Translations under genes and position numbers: made by a program
Assembly (NCBI RefSeq): GCF_007785775.2
Contig: NZ_VNIK02000008.1
Span: 1 to 64,000 of the forward strand
Direction of reading: 5' to 3'
From: Flagellimonas hadalis
GTDB taxonomy: Bacteria > Bacteroidota > Bacteroidia > Flavobacteriales > Flavobacteriaceae
DNA length: 64,000 nucleotides
Notes under the pieces: generated by a model
The model's database searches: none
What the model saw: only the letters and a program-made list of their open reading frames with translations
What the model was told of the DNA's origin: nothing
Shown: in pieces, positions 24,263 through 32,537 of the stretch
Layout: each line of letters starts with the position of its first letter
Numbering within the stretch: position 1 is the stretch's first letter

Positions 24263-24598
24263 ATGAAAAAAATCAAAGTTATTTACGTAGCGCTTGCATT
24301 GTTGGCCACAATGGGTGTTTTTGCGAACAAGGGAATCAACATCAAAATGGAAAAAGACCTTTCATCCCAAATTTATGAGATGTTGAAACAATATCCTTTA
24401 GAGTTGAAATCGGACGATTTGACCGCTGAGGTGCGCTTCACCATCAACAATAAGGGAGAGCTGGTGGTACTTTCTGTGGAAACCCAAAACGACTTTTTGG
24501 AGAACTATGTGAAAAGCCGTTTGAACTACAAAAAAGTGGATGTTGGACACGGTGGTTCAGGTAAAATTTACAAAATCCCAGTGCGGATCACTGCCTAG
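24263..24598 (+). CDS. Small exported protein with a TonB-C-like fold pattern
   Basis: The 111-aa product has a signal peptide (KKIKVIYVALALLATMGVFA). The mature part contains LTAEVRFTINNKGELVVLSVET, then FLENYVKSRLNYKKV and YKIPVRI. This beta-helix-beta order resembles the C-terminal domain of TonB-type proteins seen in many small flavobacterial exported proteins. There is no membrane anchor or proline linker, so it is not a complete TonB. Function is unknown. It is monocistronic, with a -7 box and a strong terminator. Confidence 0.82.
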   Translation: MKKIKVIYVALALLATMGVFANKGINIKMEKDLSSQIYEMLKQYPLELKSDDLTAEVRFTINNKGELVVLSVETQNDFLENYVKSRLNYKKVDVGHGGSGKIYKIPVRITA

Positions 24599-24630
24599 TC
24601 GGCAGAATTTAGTTTGAGTTAGTCAGTCAG

Positions 24631-24655
24631 GCCCTGAAACTTTCAGGGCTTTTTT
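24631..24655 (+). terminator. Terminator of the small exported protein gene
   Basis: GCCCTGAAA (24631-24639) pairs with TTTCAGGGC (24641-24649), followed by six T. It overlaps a GTG that would otherwise start the next gene and so excludes it. Confidence 0.88.
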
Positions 24656-24716
24656 GTGCACTAAAATGAGCAACATTGGAGTTATCTATACAAGTGCAGG
24701 GCCAAAACTGAACCAT

Positions 24717-25118
24717 ATGGGTACTTATGAGGAAAAATTGGGCATTCTTTCGGAACTGATCTCTTTTGCGAGAGTGGACCATTCATTGAAGCGGTCCGAA
24801 TATGAGTTTTTGTTGAAGGTGGCCTCCAATTTAGGGGTGGACAAGGAAGTCTTTGATGGGCTCCTGAGAAAAGAGTCCCCAAAAGTGAAACTGAAGACCC
24901 AAGCGGAGCGTATTGTACAGTTCCATAGGTTGTTGCTCCTAATGAACATAGACCAGGAGCAGCATAAAAAAGAGATAGATACACTGTACAACATTGGACT
25001 CAAAATGGGTTTGCCGCCTGCTGCCATGGCGCAGGTACTGGAAATCATGCACCGCTATCCCAATAAGGTGGTGCCCCCCGATGTGTTGATCAATATCTTC
25101 AAGGCGCACTACAATTAG
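24717..25118 (+). CDS. TerB-like helical protein
   Basis: The 133-aa cytoplasmic protein is all helical: KLGILSELISFARVDHSLKR, then EYEFLLKVASNLGVDKEVF, a middle helix and GLKMGLPPAAMAQVLEIMHRYP. The paired-helix layout with an acidic metal-type position (ARVDHSLKRSE) resembles the TerB fold; the family link is moderate. Function is unknown. The start at 24717 is preferred; an in-frame ATG at 24666 is possible but lies only 11 bases after the terminator. Confidence 0.75.
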   Translation: MGTYEEKLGILSELISFARVDHSLKRSEYEFLLKVASNLGVDKEVFDGLLRKESPKVKLKTQAERIVQFHRLLLLMNIDQEQHKKEIDTLYNIGLKMGLPPAAMAQVLEIMHRYPNKVVPPDVLINIFKAHYN

Positions 25119-25232
25119 CGACACTTTGTCATCTTATTTTCTTTGATTAATGCCATAAAGTCATGTTTTTGGCGTTGGTACAGGTTTTGTCTATGGTTGG
25201 GTGTTCGAAGTTTAATTTAAAATTGAATCACC

Positions 25233-25658
25233 ATGAGTATAGTAAAAAGAAACAACCTGTTTTTCCCTGCTTTGATGAACGATTATTTTGCCCCAGACTG
25301 GTTTGGTGGCACAGAAAAGTGGAATGCTTCCGCTCCCAAGGTCAATATAAAGGACAATGAAGGGGAGTTTGAATTGGAACTTGCCGTTCCAGGTATGAAA
25401 AAAGATGATTTCACTGTGGAGGTGGACAATGATGTGCTCACCATTTCAAGTGAGATCAAATCAGAGAACGAGGAGAAAAAGGACAATTACACCCGAAGGG
25501 AATTTTCGTTCACTTCTTTCAAAAGAGCCTTTACATTGCCAGAGACCGTGGACGGCTCCAAGATAGATGCTAAATATGAAGATGGAATATTGAAGCTGAC
25601 CTTGCCCAAGAAGCAAGAAGCTTTACCCAAGCCCAAGCGATTGATTTCGATTGGATAA
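25233..25658 (+). CDS. Small heat shock protein, Hsp20 family
   Basis: The 141-aa protein has an alpha-crystallin domain (about 40-130): FELELAVPGMKKDDFTVEV, LTISSE, FTSFKRAFTLPETVD and ending KYEDGILKLTLPKK. It should hold denatured proteins in the cytoplasm without ATP. The N-terminal arm is short and the C-terminal tail ends near RLISIG, an IxI-like motif. No TAnnTTTG box was recognised upstream, which may reflect stress-specific control. Confidence 0.95.
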   Translation: MSIVKRNNLFFPALMNDYFAPDWFGGTEKWNASAPKVNIKDNEGEFELELAVPGMKKDDFTVEVDNDVLTISSEIKSENEEKKDNYTRREFSFTSFKRAFTLPETVDGSKIDAKYEDGILKLTLPKKQEALPKPKRLISIG

Positions 25659-25717
25659 GATATTGAAGGCACCAACTCGGTGTTTCATGATGGTTGGATT
25701 AGTTGGTTAGTTTGTTG

Positions 25718-25746
25718 GCGCGCCCCTTGCATAGCTTGGGGCGCGC
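25718..25746. terminator. Bidirectional terminator between hsp20 and uvrB
   Basis: GCGCGCCCC (25718-25726) pairs perfectly with GGGGCGCGC (25738-25746), followed on the plus strand by TTATTTATT. It lies between convergent genes. Confidence 0.8.
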
Positions 25747-25750
25747 TTAT

Positions 25751-27739
25751 TTATTCTTTCTCTTGCAATACCTTTATTTCGTCCCTTAATTTGGCCGCCT
25801 CCATAAAATTGAGCTCTTTGGCGGCTTTCTCCATGGCCTTTCGTTTTTCCCGGATCAACTTTTCTTTTTGATCTTCGGTCAGGTAGGCCAGATCAGGTTC
25901 TGCGGCACGCAGTTCTTCCTTCTGAAAATGATAGGTGGAAACGGAATTTTTGGCAAGGGCATTGTCCAAGCTTTTGTTCAGGGCCTTTGGGGTAATGTTG
26001 TGCTCTTTATTGTAGGCCATCTGCTTTTCCCTACGGTAATTGGTCTCATCAATGGTCTTTTGCATGCTCTCTGTAATCTTGTCGGCATACATGATGGCCT
26101 TCCCATTGAGGTTACGGGCTGCACGGCCAACCGTCTGTGTCAGCGAACGGTTGCTTCGTAAAAACCCTTCTTTGTCCGCGTCCAATATGGCCACCAAGGA
26201 AACTTCGGGCAGATCCAATCCCTCTCGGAGCAGGTTTACGCCGATAAGTACATCGAACAGGCCTTTCCGAAGGTCCTGCATGATCTCTACACGCTCCAAA
26301 GTGTCTACGTCACTATGGATGTACCGACAGCGTACATCGATCCTGGATAGGTATTTGGTGAGTTCCTCGGCCATTCGTTTGGTCAAGGTGGTCACCAAGG
26401 TGCGCTCATCCAGTTCCACCCGTTGTTGTATCTCTTCCACCAGATCATCGATTTGGTTGGCACTGGGCCTCACTTCGATGACGGGGTCCAAAAGCCCTGT
26501 TGGACGTATGACCTGTTCCACATAGACCCCACCACTCAGTTCCAGTTCATAATCGGCCGGGGTGGCACTCACATAGAGGGCTTGGTTCTGAAGGGCCTCA
26601 AATTCCTCAAATTTTAAAGGTCGGTTGTCCATGGCTGCGGGCAATCGAAAACCATATTCTACCAAGTTTTCCTTACGCGAGCGGTCACCTCCGTACATGG
26701 CGTGTACTTGGGGAATGGTCACGTGGCTTTCATCGATCACCATCAGATAATCATCCGGGAAATAGTCCAACAAACAGAATGGCCGTGTGCCCGGTTTTCT
26801 ACCGTCCAGATAGCGGGAATAATTTTCAATACCTGAGCAATAGCCCAGTTCACGGATCATCTCAAGGTCAAAATTGGTGCGTTCCTCCAAGCGTTTGGCT
26901 TCCAATGGTCTGCCTATTTCTTTGAAATAGTCCACTTGTTTCACCAGATCGTCCTGAATTTCCCGAATGGCATTTTGCAGCACATCGGGAGAGGTGACGA
27001 ACATATTGGCCGGATAAATGTTCAGGGAATCATAAATCTCGATGACTTTATTGTTGAATGGGTCCAATGCCTCAATTTCCTCGATCTCGTCGCCAAAAAA
27101 ATGGATGCGGAAGGCATGGTCGGCATAACCGGGGAACACATCCACCACATCCCCCTTCACCCGGAAATTGCCATTTTTGAAATCGGCCGTGGTGCGGGAA
27201 TACAGGCTCTGCACCAATTGTTTCAAAAATTTGGTACGGGAAATCACTTGCTCCCTATGGATGGAGATCACGTTCTTCTGGAACTCAATGGGGTTCCCGA
27301 TACCATACAGACAAGATACCGATGCGACCACCAGCACGTCCCTTCTTCCTGAAAGGAGCGAAGAAGTGGCACTCAAGCGCAGTTTTTCGATGTCCTCATT
27401 GATGGACAGATCCTTTTCGATATAGAGTCCGCTGGAAGGAATATAGGCTTCTGGCTGATAGTAGTCGTAGTAGGATACAAAGTATTCCACGGCATTGTTC
27501 GGAAAAAACTGCTTGAATTCCGAATACAATTGGGCGGCCAAGGTCTTGTTATGGGCCAATACCAAGGTGGGTCGCTGCACGGCCTCCACCACATTGGCCA
27601 CGGTGAACGTTTTGCCCGAACCCGTTACCCCGAGCAGGGTCTGATGCCGTTCATTTCCCTCAATGCCCTCCACCAATTGCTTAATGGCATTTGGCTGATC
27701 TCCCGTAGGTTTGAATCCCGAAACTACCTGAAATTTCAT
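25751..27739 (-). CDS. uvrB: Excinuclease ABC subunit B
   Basis: The 662-aa helicase-like subunit loads onto damaged DNA in nucleotide excision repair. Walker A is GVTGSGKTFT near residue 40. The damage-verifying hairpin is YYDYYQPEAYIP, helicase motifs include DESHVTIPQ and TVGRAARN, and the C-terminal UVR motif (EKAAKELNFMEAAKLRDEI) binds UvrC. The length is normal. It stands alone, converging with hsp20. Confidence 0.98.
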   Translation of the reverse strand: MKFQVVSGFKPTGDQPNAIKQLVEGIEGNERHQTLLGVTGSGKTFTVANVVEAVQRPTLVLAHNKTLAAQLYSEFKQFFPNNAVEYFVSYYDYYQPEAYIPSSGLYIEKDLSINEDIEKLRLSATSSLLSGRRDVLVVASVSCLYGIGNPIEFQKNVISIHREQVISRTKFLKQLVQSLYSRTTADFKNGNFRVKGDVVDVFPGYADHAFRIHFFGDEIEEIEALDPFNNKVIEIYDSLNIYPANMFVTSPDVLQNAIREIQDDLVKQVDYFKEIGRPLEAKRLEERTNFDLEMIRELGYCSGIENYSRYLDGRKPGTRPFCLLDYFPDDYLMVIDESHVTIPQVHAMYGGDRSRKENLVEYGFRLPAAMDNRPLKFEEFEALQNQALYVSATPADYELELSGGVYVEQVIRPTGLLDPVIEVRPSANQIDDLVEEIQQRVELDERTLVTTLTKRMAEELTKYLSRIDVRCRYIHSDVDTLERVEIMQDLRKGLFDVLIGVNLLREGLDLPEVSLVAILDADKEGFLRSNRSLTQTVGRAARNLNGKAIMYADKITESMQKTIDETNYRREKQMAYNKEHNITPKALNKSLDNALAKNSVSTYHFQKEELRAAEPDLAYLTEDQKEKLIREKRKAMEKAAKELNFMEAAKLRDEIKVLQEKE

Positions 27740-27788
27740 TCGATAAAAATACTAAAGGATGCACCCAAACGGAAGCAAAAGGGAAAGA

Positions 27789-29516
27789 TTATCTTTTCAG
27801 GGTAAAATGGCCCTTTATTTCCCTATTGGAATCATCTGTGGCCACAAACCAATAATCTCCGGAAGGCAGCAATTTTCCCTGAAAAGTACCATCCCACCCC
27901 AAAGAGTTTTGGGAAATCTGCTTTAGGAACTTGCCATAACGATCAAAAATCCGGATCTGTTGCAGCTCCACTGGGTCCGAGTCCTTGGGTTGGATGAACT
28001 GCCAAAGGTCATTGACATTATCCCCATTTGGGGTGAAAAATTTTGGGAACCCCTCCACGGTCAAATCCTGTGTGAATGTTCTTTCTGCCACACCACATCC
28101 ATTGATGTCACGGACATAAAAAGTGTGCGTTCCGGGTTCCAGACCACTGAACACATTGTTGTTGGAATAGGGACCATCAATGTTCCCTGTTGCATATTCA
28201 TAGGAGCCATTGCCTGAGGCCATGACCGTTACCTGAATGGTGCTTCCCGTGCTTTGGACCCTAAGGTCTTCAATAGTGGGTGTTTCAGAAGCTACTACTT
28301 CAAATGTTTTTGAGGTGGGACATTCTATGGTGTTGCCAAATTGATCTACCGTATTGTAGGCCTCATATCGATATAGCCCATTTTCGGTAATGGATACTTC
28401 CGAGGTTTCCGAGATCAAGGTTTCAGTATTGAATTGGTTTAGCCGGTACCATCGATAACCTTCAGCGATATCTGTTGCGGTAATCACCAACGGTCCATCG
28501 TTGGAACAAGTGGAAAAGTAATCGGGTAGGTCCGTTTCCGGATTGATGACCACATATTCACCGGTTTCAAAATCCAAATAGGGGCCACAGCCCAATAAGG
28601 TGGTAAAGCTGGTTTGCACACAGCCTTCCGCCTGACCTGCTTCATTGAATGGGGTGATGGTCATGAAAAAGGTCTTGTTGGGTTCAAAGTTGAAAATAGG
28701 GGTGGAGTTTGTATAGAAAGTGGAACTGTTGAGGATATCGCTGCCAGATGGTGTGGTTCCAATGTTCACGATGTAACCTGTTGCATCGGGTATCGCATTC
28801 CATTCGATTACAGGGTTCAAGGGCACATTGGTATCCCCATCTAAGGGATATATCACATCGGTGCAATCCGGTATTGCGGAGGCTGTACGGGTCGTGAATT
28901 GTTGGGAAGCACATCCTACCGCTGTGCCCAAATCGTTATAGGGAATAATGGTCACGTAAATAGTGGTTTCCGAAGAAAGGTCCACAGGAGGGTTAAAGCT
29001 GAGTGAGTTTTCCGCATCATAATTGTTCAGGATGTCTCCACCACCGGGTGTTGTGCCCAAGTTGACAAAGTAACCTGTGGCACCATATTGATAGGACCAT
29101 GCTATGTTGGTGTTTGGGTTTACATCAATGGACATATCCGCAGGACGGGTCATTTGGGTACATGCAGGAATCCCTGGCAATGATTCGGTAGTGAACACGA
29201 AGCTGGGACAGGTAATGTTCGGTGCATCAAAAAAGAAAAGCGTAATGGTCACATAAATGGTGGTACTGGCCGGAAGTCCCATGGGCGGGGTGTAGGAGGA
29301 ACCACTAGCAAACTGGGAGGTCAGAATATCATCCGCTCCAGGACTTGTTCCCAAAATGATATTGTATGAAGGCACACCTTCCACTGATTCCCAATCGATG
29401 GTAGCATTGAGGGGAACACCTGAAGTACCATTGGCAGGATATACAATGTCAGGGCATTCCTGAGCCGAACCCCAAGTGACGGCCAAAAGGACCCATATAA
29501 AAAAAAGTCTGTTCAG
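27789..29516 (-). CDS. T9SS-sorted repeat protein (gliding-type C-terminal domain)
   Basis: The product has about 575 aa: a signal peptide (NRLFFIWVLLAVTWGSAQ), three Fn3-like repeats of about 95 residues each sharing YxVNxGTTPxGxDIL and a Cys near each end, a linker, and a C-terminal type B sorting domain (FTPNGDNVNDLW, IRIFDRYGKFL, GWDGTFQG, LPSGDYWF). It should cross the outer membrane by the type IX system and be attached or released. The start is unusual: no ATG, GTG or TTG precedes the signal peptide in frame. CTG at 29516 is called; an ATG at 29537 is in frame but is followed by TAA at codon 6 (29522-29520). It follows the ABC-2 permease gene on the same strand. Confidence 0.85.
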   Translation of the reverse strand: MNRLFFIWVLLAVTWGSAQECPDIVYPANGTSGVPLNATIDWESVEGVPSYNIILGTSPGADDILTSQFASGSSYTPPMGLPASTTIYVTITLFFFDAPNITCPSFVFTTESLPGIPACTQMTRPADMSIDVNPNTNIAWSYQYGATGYFVNLGTTPGGGDILNNYDAENSLSFNPPVDLSSETTIYVTIIPYNDLGTAVGCASQQFTTRTASAIPDCTDVIYPLDGDTNVPLNPVIEWNAIPDATGYIVNIGTTPSGSDILNSSTFYTNSTPIFNFEPNKTFFMTITPFNEAGQAEGCVQTSFTTLLGCGPYLDFETGEYVVINPETDLPDYFSTCSNDGPLVITATDIAEGYRWYRLNQFNTETLISETSEVSITENGLYRYEAYNTVDQFGNTIECPTSKTFEVVASETPTIEDLRVQSTGSTIQVTVMASGNGSYEYATGNIDGPYSNNNVFSGLEPGTHTFYVRDINGCGVAERTFTQDLTVEGFPKFFTPNGDNVNDLWQFIQPKDSDPVELQQIRIFDRYGKFLKQISQNSLGWDGTFQGKLLPSGDYWFVATDDSNREIKGHFTLKR

Positions 29517-29547
29517 TTTTTAGCGTGATTTATGCATCTACAAGATA

Positions 29548-30381
29548 CTATAAATCACGTTTTTTCAACAAAGCATAGGATAAATAGATGAAAATGGCTG
29601 TCCAAACGATGACAATCAAGAACTCGTACCAATACACATGATAATCAAACTTCATGTCTTCGCCGATTTGTTGCCCGATGTTCTGTACGGCAGAAAGTCT
29701 GGTAAACGGTTCTTTGATCAGATTTGACATGGATTGTAACGGGAAAAAGTCTTTTACCATCCGTGCAGCATCCCAACTCATGACTTTCCATCCCATAAGA
29801 CCGAACACCACCTGCTCCAAAATGGTCCACAGGATGAGAAACCCCAACGCAAAAGCGGAACGTTTCACCAAAATCCCCAAAAAGAGACAGAAGGAGAAGA
29901 AACCGATCAGCTTAAAAAAGAAGGCAGGTAAAAATTCCAGATCGGAAAAAATGATGGACAATTCATTGTAATCCGAATAGGCAAGCCCCAAAATCATGGA
30001 AACCACAAATACGAACACGGTCGATATCAAGGCAAAGGATACCACAGTAAGCACTTTGGAAAGGATGAACTCTTTCTTGGAGAGGCCATCTATTAGGTTT
30101 TGTTTGATGGTCTTGTTGCTGTACTCATTGGACATCATGGAAACGATGACAATGGCCAAAAAAAGTTTGAAGAGGGCAGTCACAAAGGTGTTGAAGTGCC
30201 AGATGTAGGGAAAGTTGAAGATTCCTTGGTCGGCCAAATGGAACTGGACCGGACCAATGTCAAATTTAATGGCAGCAATCAGTGCAATGGAGGTCAAGAG
30301 TACAAAGTAGGCAATGATGAGTACCTTACTCGCCCTATTGTTCCAAAGTTTTATGAATTCTATTTGTAGGAGACGTAACAT
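29548..30381 (-). CDS. ABC-2-type transporter permease
   Basis: The 277-aa protein has six membrane helices: about 18-38, 62-80, 110-135, 150-170, 178-198 and 250-270. The N-terminus RLLQIEFIKLWNNRASKV is the coupling-helix pattern typical of this family. It pairs with the ATPase gene 12 bases upstream. The substrate is unknown; such pairs export peptides, lipids or antibiotics. A ten-base gap separates its stop from the aborted ATG of the T9SS gene. Confidence 0.9.
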   Translation of the reverse strand: MLRLLQIEFIKLWNNRASKVLIIAYFVLLTSIALIAAIKFDIGPVQFHLADQGIFNFPYIWHFNTFVTALFKLFLAIVIVSMMSNEYSNKTIKQNLIDGLSKKEFILSKVLTVVSFALISTVFVFVVSMILGLAYSDYNELSIIFSDLEFLPAFFFKLIGFFSFCLFLGILVKRSAFALGFLILWTILEQVVFGLMGWKVMSWDAARMVKDFFPLQSMSNLIKEPFTRLSAVQNIGQQIGEDMKFDYHVYWYEFLIVIVWTAIFIYLSYALLKKRDL

Positions 30382-30393
30382 TCGTTTTTTTGA

Positions 30394-31290
30394 TTAGTTG
30401 TTCTTGGTCAAGGTTAAAAATTGTTCTTCCAGGCTCTCTTTGCGTTTCACCAAATGGGAGAGTACGATGCCTTTCTCAAAGAGCATCTTGTTGAGTGTCA
30501 TGGCGTCCATTTCTTCCTTGAGGTAAGCAGTCAGTGTCCCGTTGAAGTTCTCGATCTTTCCAAAACTGGCATTTTTCTCCAATAGCGATTTTAATTGATC
30601 CATTTGTTGGCAACGGAGCTCAAAAAAACCATGGCTTGCCAGCATGCTGTCCACCGGACCTGAGTATAGGTTTTCCCCCTTTCGGAGAATGACCACGTGC
30701 GAACATACTTTTTCCACCTCGTCCAGCAAGTGGGAGGCCAACAAAATGGTGGTACCCTGACCTGCAATGGTCTTGATGATTTCCCGAATTTGATGGATCC
30801 CTTGGGGGTCCAGACCGTTGGTGGGCTCGTCAAGTATCAGTATTTCCGGGTCGTTGAGCAGGGCAGAGGCAATGGCCAAACGCTGTTTCATCCCCAGGGA
30901 ATAGGTCTTGAACTTGCTGTCTCTACGGTCCCAAAGTCCGACCAGTTCCAACTTTTCCTGAATTTTGGTCTCCGGCACCTCCTTGATCTTACAGACCAGT
31001 TTTAGGTTTTGGATGGCCGTCATGTAAGGGTAGAAGTTGGGTCGCTCGATAATGGCCCCTACCTTTTTCAAGGCCTCGTGGGTGGAGGTGTTGCCATCGA
31101 ACCAACTGAAATCGCCCGAAGTGCGGTTCACTACGTTGAGGATGATGCCCAAAGTGGTGGATTTTCCACTTCCGTTGGGCCCCAAAATGCCATACACGTT
31201 GCCCTTTTCAATGGTAAAGGAGAGGTCTTTGACAGCAGTGAGGTACCCGAATTTTTTTGTGAGATGGTTTACGGTCAGTATTGTTTCCAA
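30394..31290 (-). CDS. ABC transporter ATP-binding protein
   Basis: The 298-aa ATPase has Walker A GPNGSGKST, a short signature YSLGMKQR, Walker B ILILDEPTNGLD and switch His in LLASHLLDEVEKV. A 75-residue C-terminal extension follows, typical of BcrA/NatA-type drug or peptide exporters. It is cytoplasmic and drives the adjacent permease. The start codon is TTG at 31290, which gives the family N-terminus ILTVNHLTKKFG; no ATG fits. Confidence 0.94.
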   Translation of the reverse strand: METILTVNHLTKKFGYLTAVKDLSFTIEKGNVYGILGPNGSGKSTTLGIILNVVNRTSGDFSWFDGNTSTHEALKKVGAIIERPNFYPYMTAIQNLKLVCKIKEVPETKIQEKLELVGLWDRRDSKFKTYSLGMKQRLAIASALLNDPEILILDEPTNGLDPQGIHQIREIIKTIAGQGTTILLASHLLDEVEKVCSHVVILRKGENLYSGPVDSMLASHGFFELRCQQMDQLKSLLEKNASFGKIENFNGTLTAYLKEEMDAMTLNKMLFEKGIVLSHLVKRKESLEEQFLTLTKNN

Positions 31291-31371
31291 GCCGGAATCG
31301 TTTTTTGATTTGTTTATAGTAACTTGACGAGGTTTAATGGAATTTGTTACAATAAAACTAAATTTTTGACC

Positions 31372-31443
31372 ATATAGGACAAATAAGGGAAGTTGAGAAG
31401 TCGGAAGTCGGACATCTCATACCTTGTTTCCTGTGTCCTATAT
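31372..31443. repeat. 72-bp imperfect hairpin element
   Basis: The ends ATATAGGACA (31372-31381) and TGTCCTATAT (31434-31443) are perfect inverted repeats. Inside, TGAGA and TCTCA, and AAGG and CCTT, pair in the same nesting order, and the loop holds GAAGTCG twice in tandem. The element is in the divergent region between the ABC ATPase gene and the gene at 31461. It looks like a REP or miniature mobile element; copy number elsewhere is unknown. Confidence 0.6.
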
Positions 31444-31460
31444 CCAGAACCATAAAGAAT

Positions 31461-32537
31461 ATGTCCGAGGAGAAATTGATGTCGAAGAAAAAACCAGCCT
31501 ATCCGGTCAACAAAAAACTGGACAGCTATCTGCACAGGTACAACCGAAAAATAGAGATCCCTATTTTCTATGATGATCTGTTGCGCTTTTCCGGTTCGGT
31601 GGTCGTTTATGATAACGATGGGGAGGATACCCTTTGGGTACGGGTCTATTATTCTGATTTTGATCGAAAGGAAATCGATATCAGCCTAAAAAAGGTCTAT
31701 TCCATCCTGCATTCGGATGGTAGTGACCGTATCCAGGAATATTTGAACGTGGATGCCGTAGATTTCTGCACCTTTGGCAATTCCAAGCCGTTCCGCATCA
31801 AGGTGAGGAACATCCTCAATGACAACTACACCTATTTTTATGTGAAGAAGACCGATGCTTCACGGATTTATGGGTTGGAGCTGGAACACATGCTCTCCCC
31901 CTATAACCTTAACTTTTTGGTGTACAAGGACACCCTGATCGAGGAACACATTGCGGGCATTCCGGGCGATGTGTTCATCAATTATATGCTGCCCAAATGT
32001 TCGGCGTCCGAGAAGGCCCAATTGGCCAAGGAGTTTGTGAAGTTCAATGAGCGTTGTATGATCCGTTTGTTGGGCGATATGCGCTCCTACAATTATGTGA
32101 TTGTTCCCGTGCACGATTTTGACCATGTGGTCTATAAGATCAGGGCCATCGATTTTGACCAACAGTGCTTCGAGGGGAAACTGAAGGTGTACCGACCCCA
32201 GTTTTTCAAGGAAAACTATAAAATGGTGGAGCTGGTGCGCGATAAATTGCAGAAAAACTCTGTGGACCAGTACAAAATAGAGGAACGGTCCATTGTTGCC
32301 AAGCGGATCCTCAGTTCGGGCAACCGCATCAAGCGTTTGATAGCCGCCGCAAGACCGGATACCATATCATTGCCGGAAAACATCGACCGACTAAAACACG
32401 AAATTTATGACCTCACGAAGGACATTGATTTCAAAAAAAGCAGCACCATGGGCGAAGTACTGTCCCTGGCCCTTGATTTTGTAAAGCGTAACTACCAGGA
32501 TGTCAGTATGAAGCAGATTATCGAGAAGAAGTTCTAG
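31461..32537 (+). CDS. Conserved hypothetical protein with kinase-like motifs
   Basis: The 358-aa protein has no signal peptide or membrane span. Its middle reads like a divergent protein-kinase or phosphotransferase core: a strand with YFYVKK (125-130), a helix LELEHML (139-145), a hinge-like LIEEHIAGIPGD (159-170), GDMRSYN (205-211) where kinases have HxDxxxxN, and DFDQ (231-234) where they have DFG. The C-terminal 110 residues are helical and basic. This assignment is inference from motif order; the catalytic-loop His is replaced. Its 3' end overlaps the convergent NdpA gene by four bases. A second ATG at 31479 is possible. Confidence 0.8.
   Translation: MSEEKLMSKKKPAYPVNKKLDSYLHRYNRKIEIPIFYDDLLRFSGSVVVYDNDGEDTLWVRVYYSDFDRKEIDISLKKVYSILHSDGSDRIQEYLNVDAVDFCTFGNSKPFRIKVRNILNDNYTYFYVKKTDASRIYGLELEHMLSPYNLNFLVYKDTLIEEHIAGIPGDVFINYMLPKCSASEKAQLAKEFVKFNERCMIRLLGDMRSYNYVIVPVHDFDHVVYKIRAIDFDQQCFEGKLKVYRPQFFKENYKMVELVRDKLQKNSVDQYKIEERSIVAKRILSSGNRIKRLIAAARPDTISLPENIDRLKHEIYDLTKDIDFKKSSTMGEVLSLALDFVKRNYQDVSMKQIIEKKF

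Noticed and set aside
27690..27725. GTTTGAATCCC-like string resembling a tRNA T-arm
   Set aside because: It lies within uvrB coding sequence and lacks the other tRNA arms.
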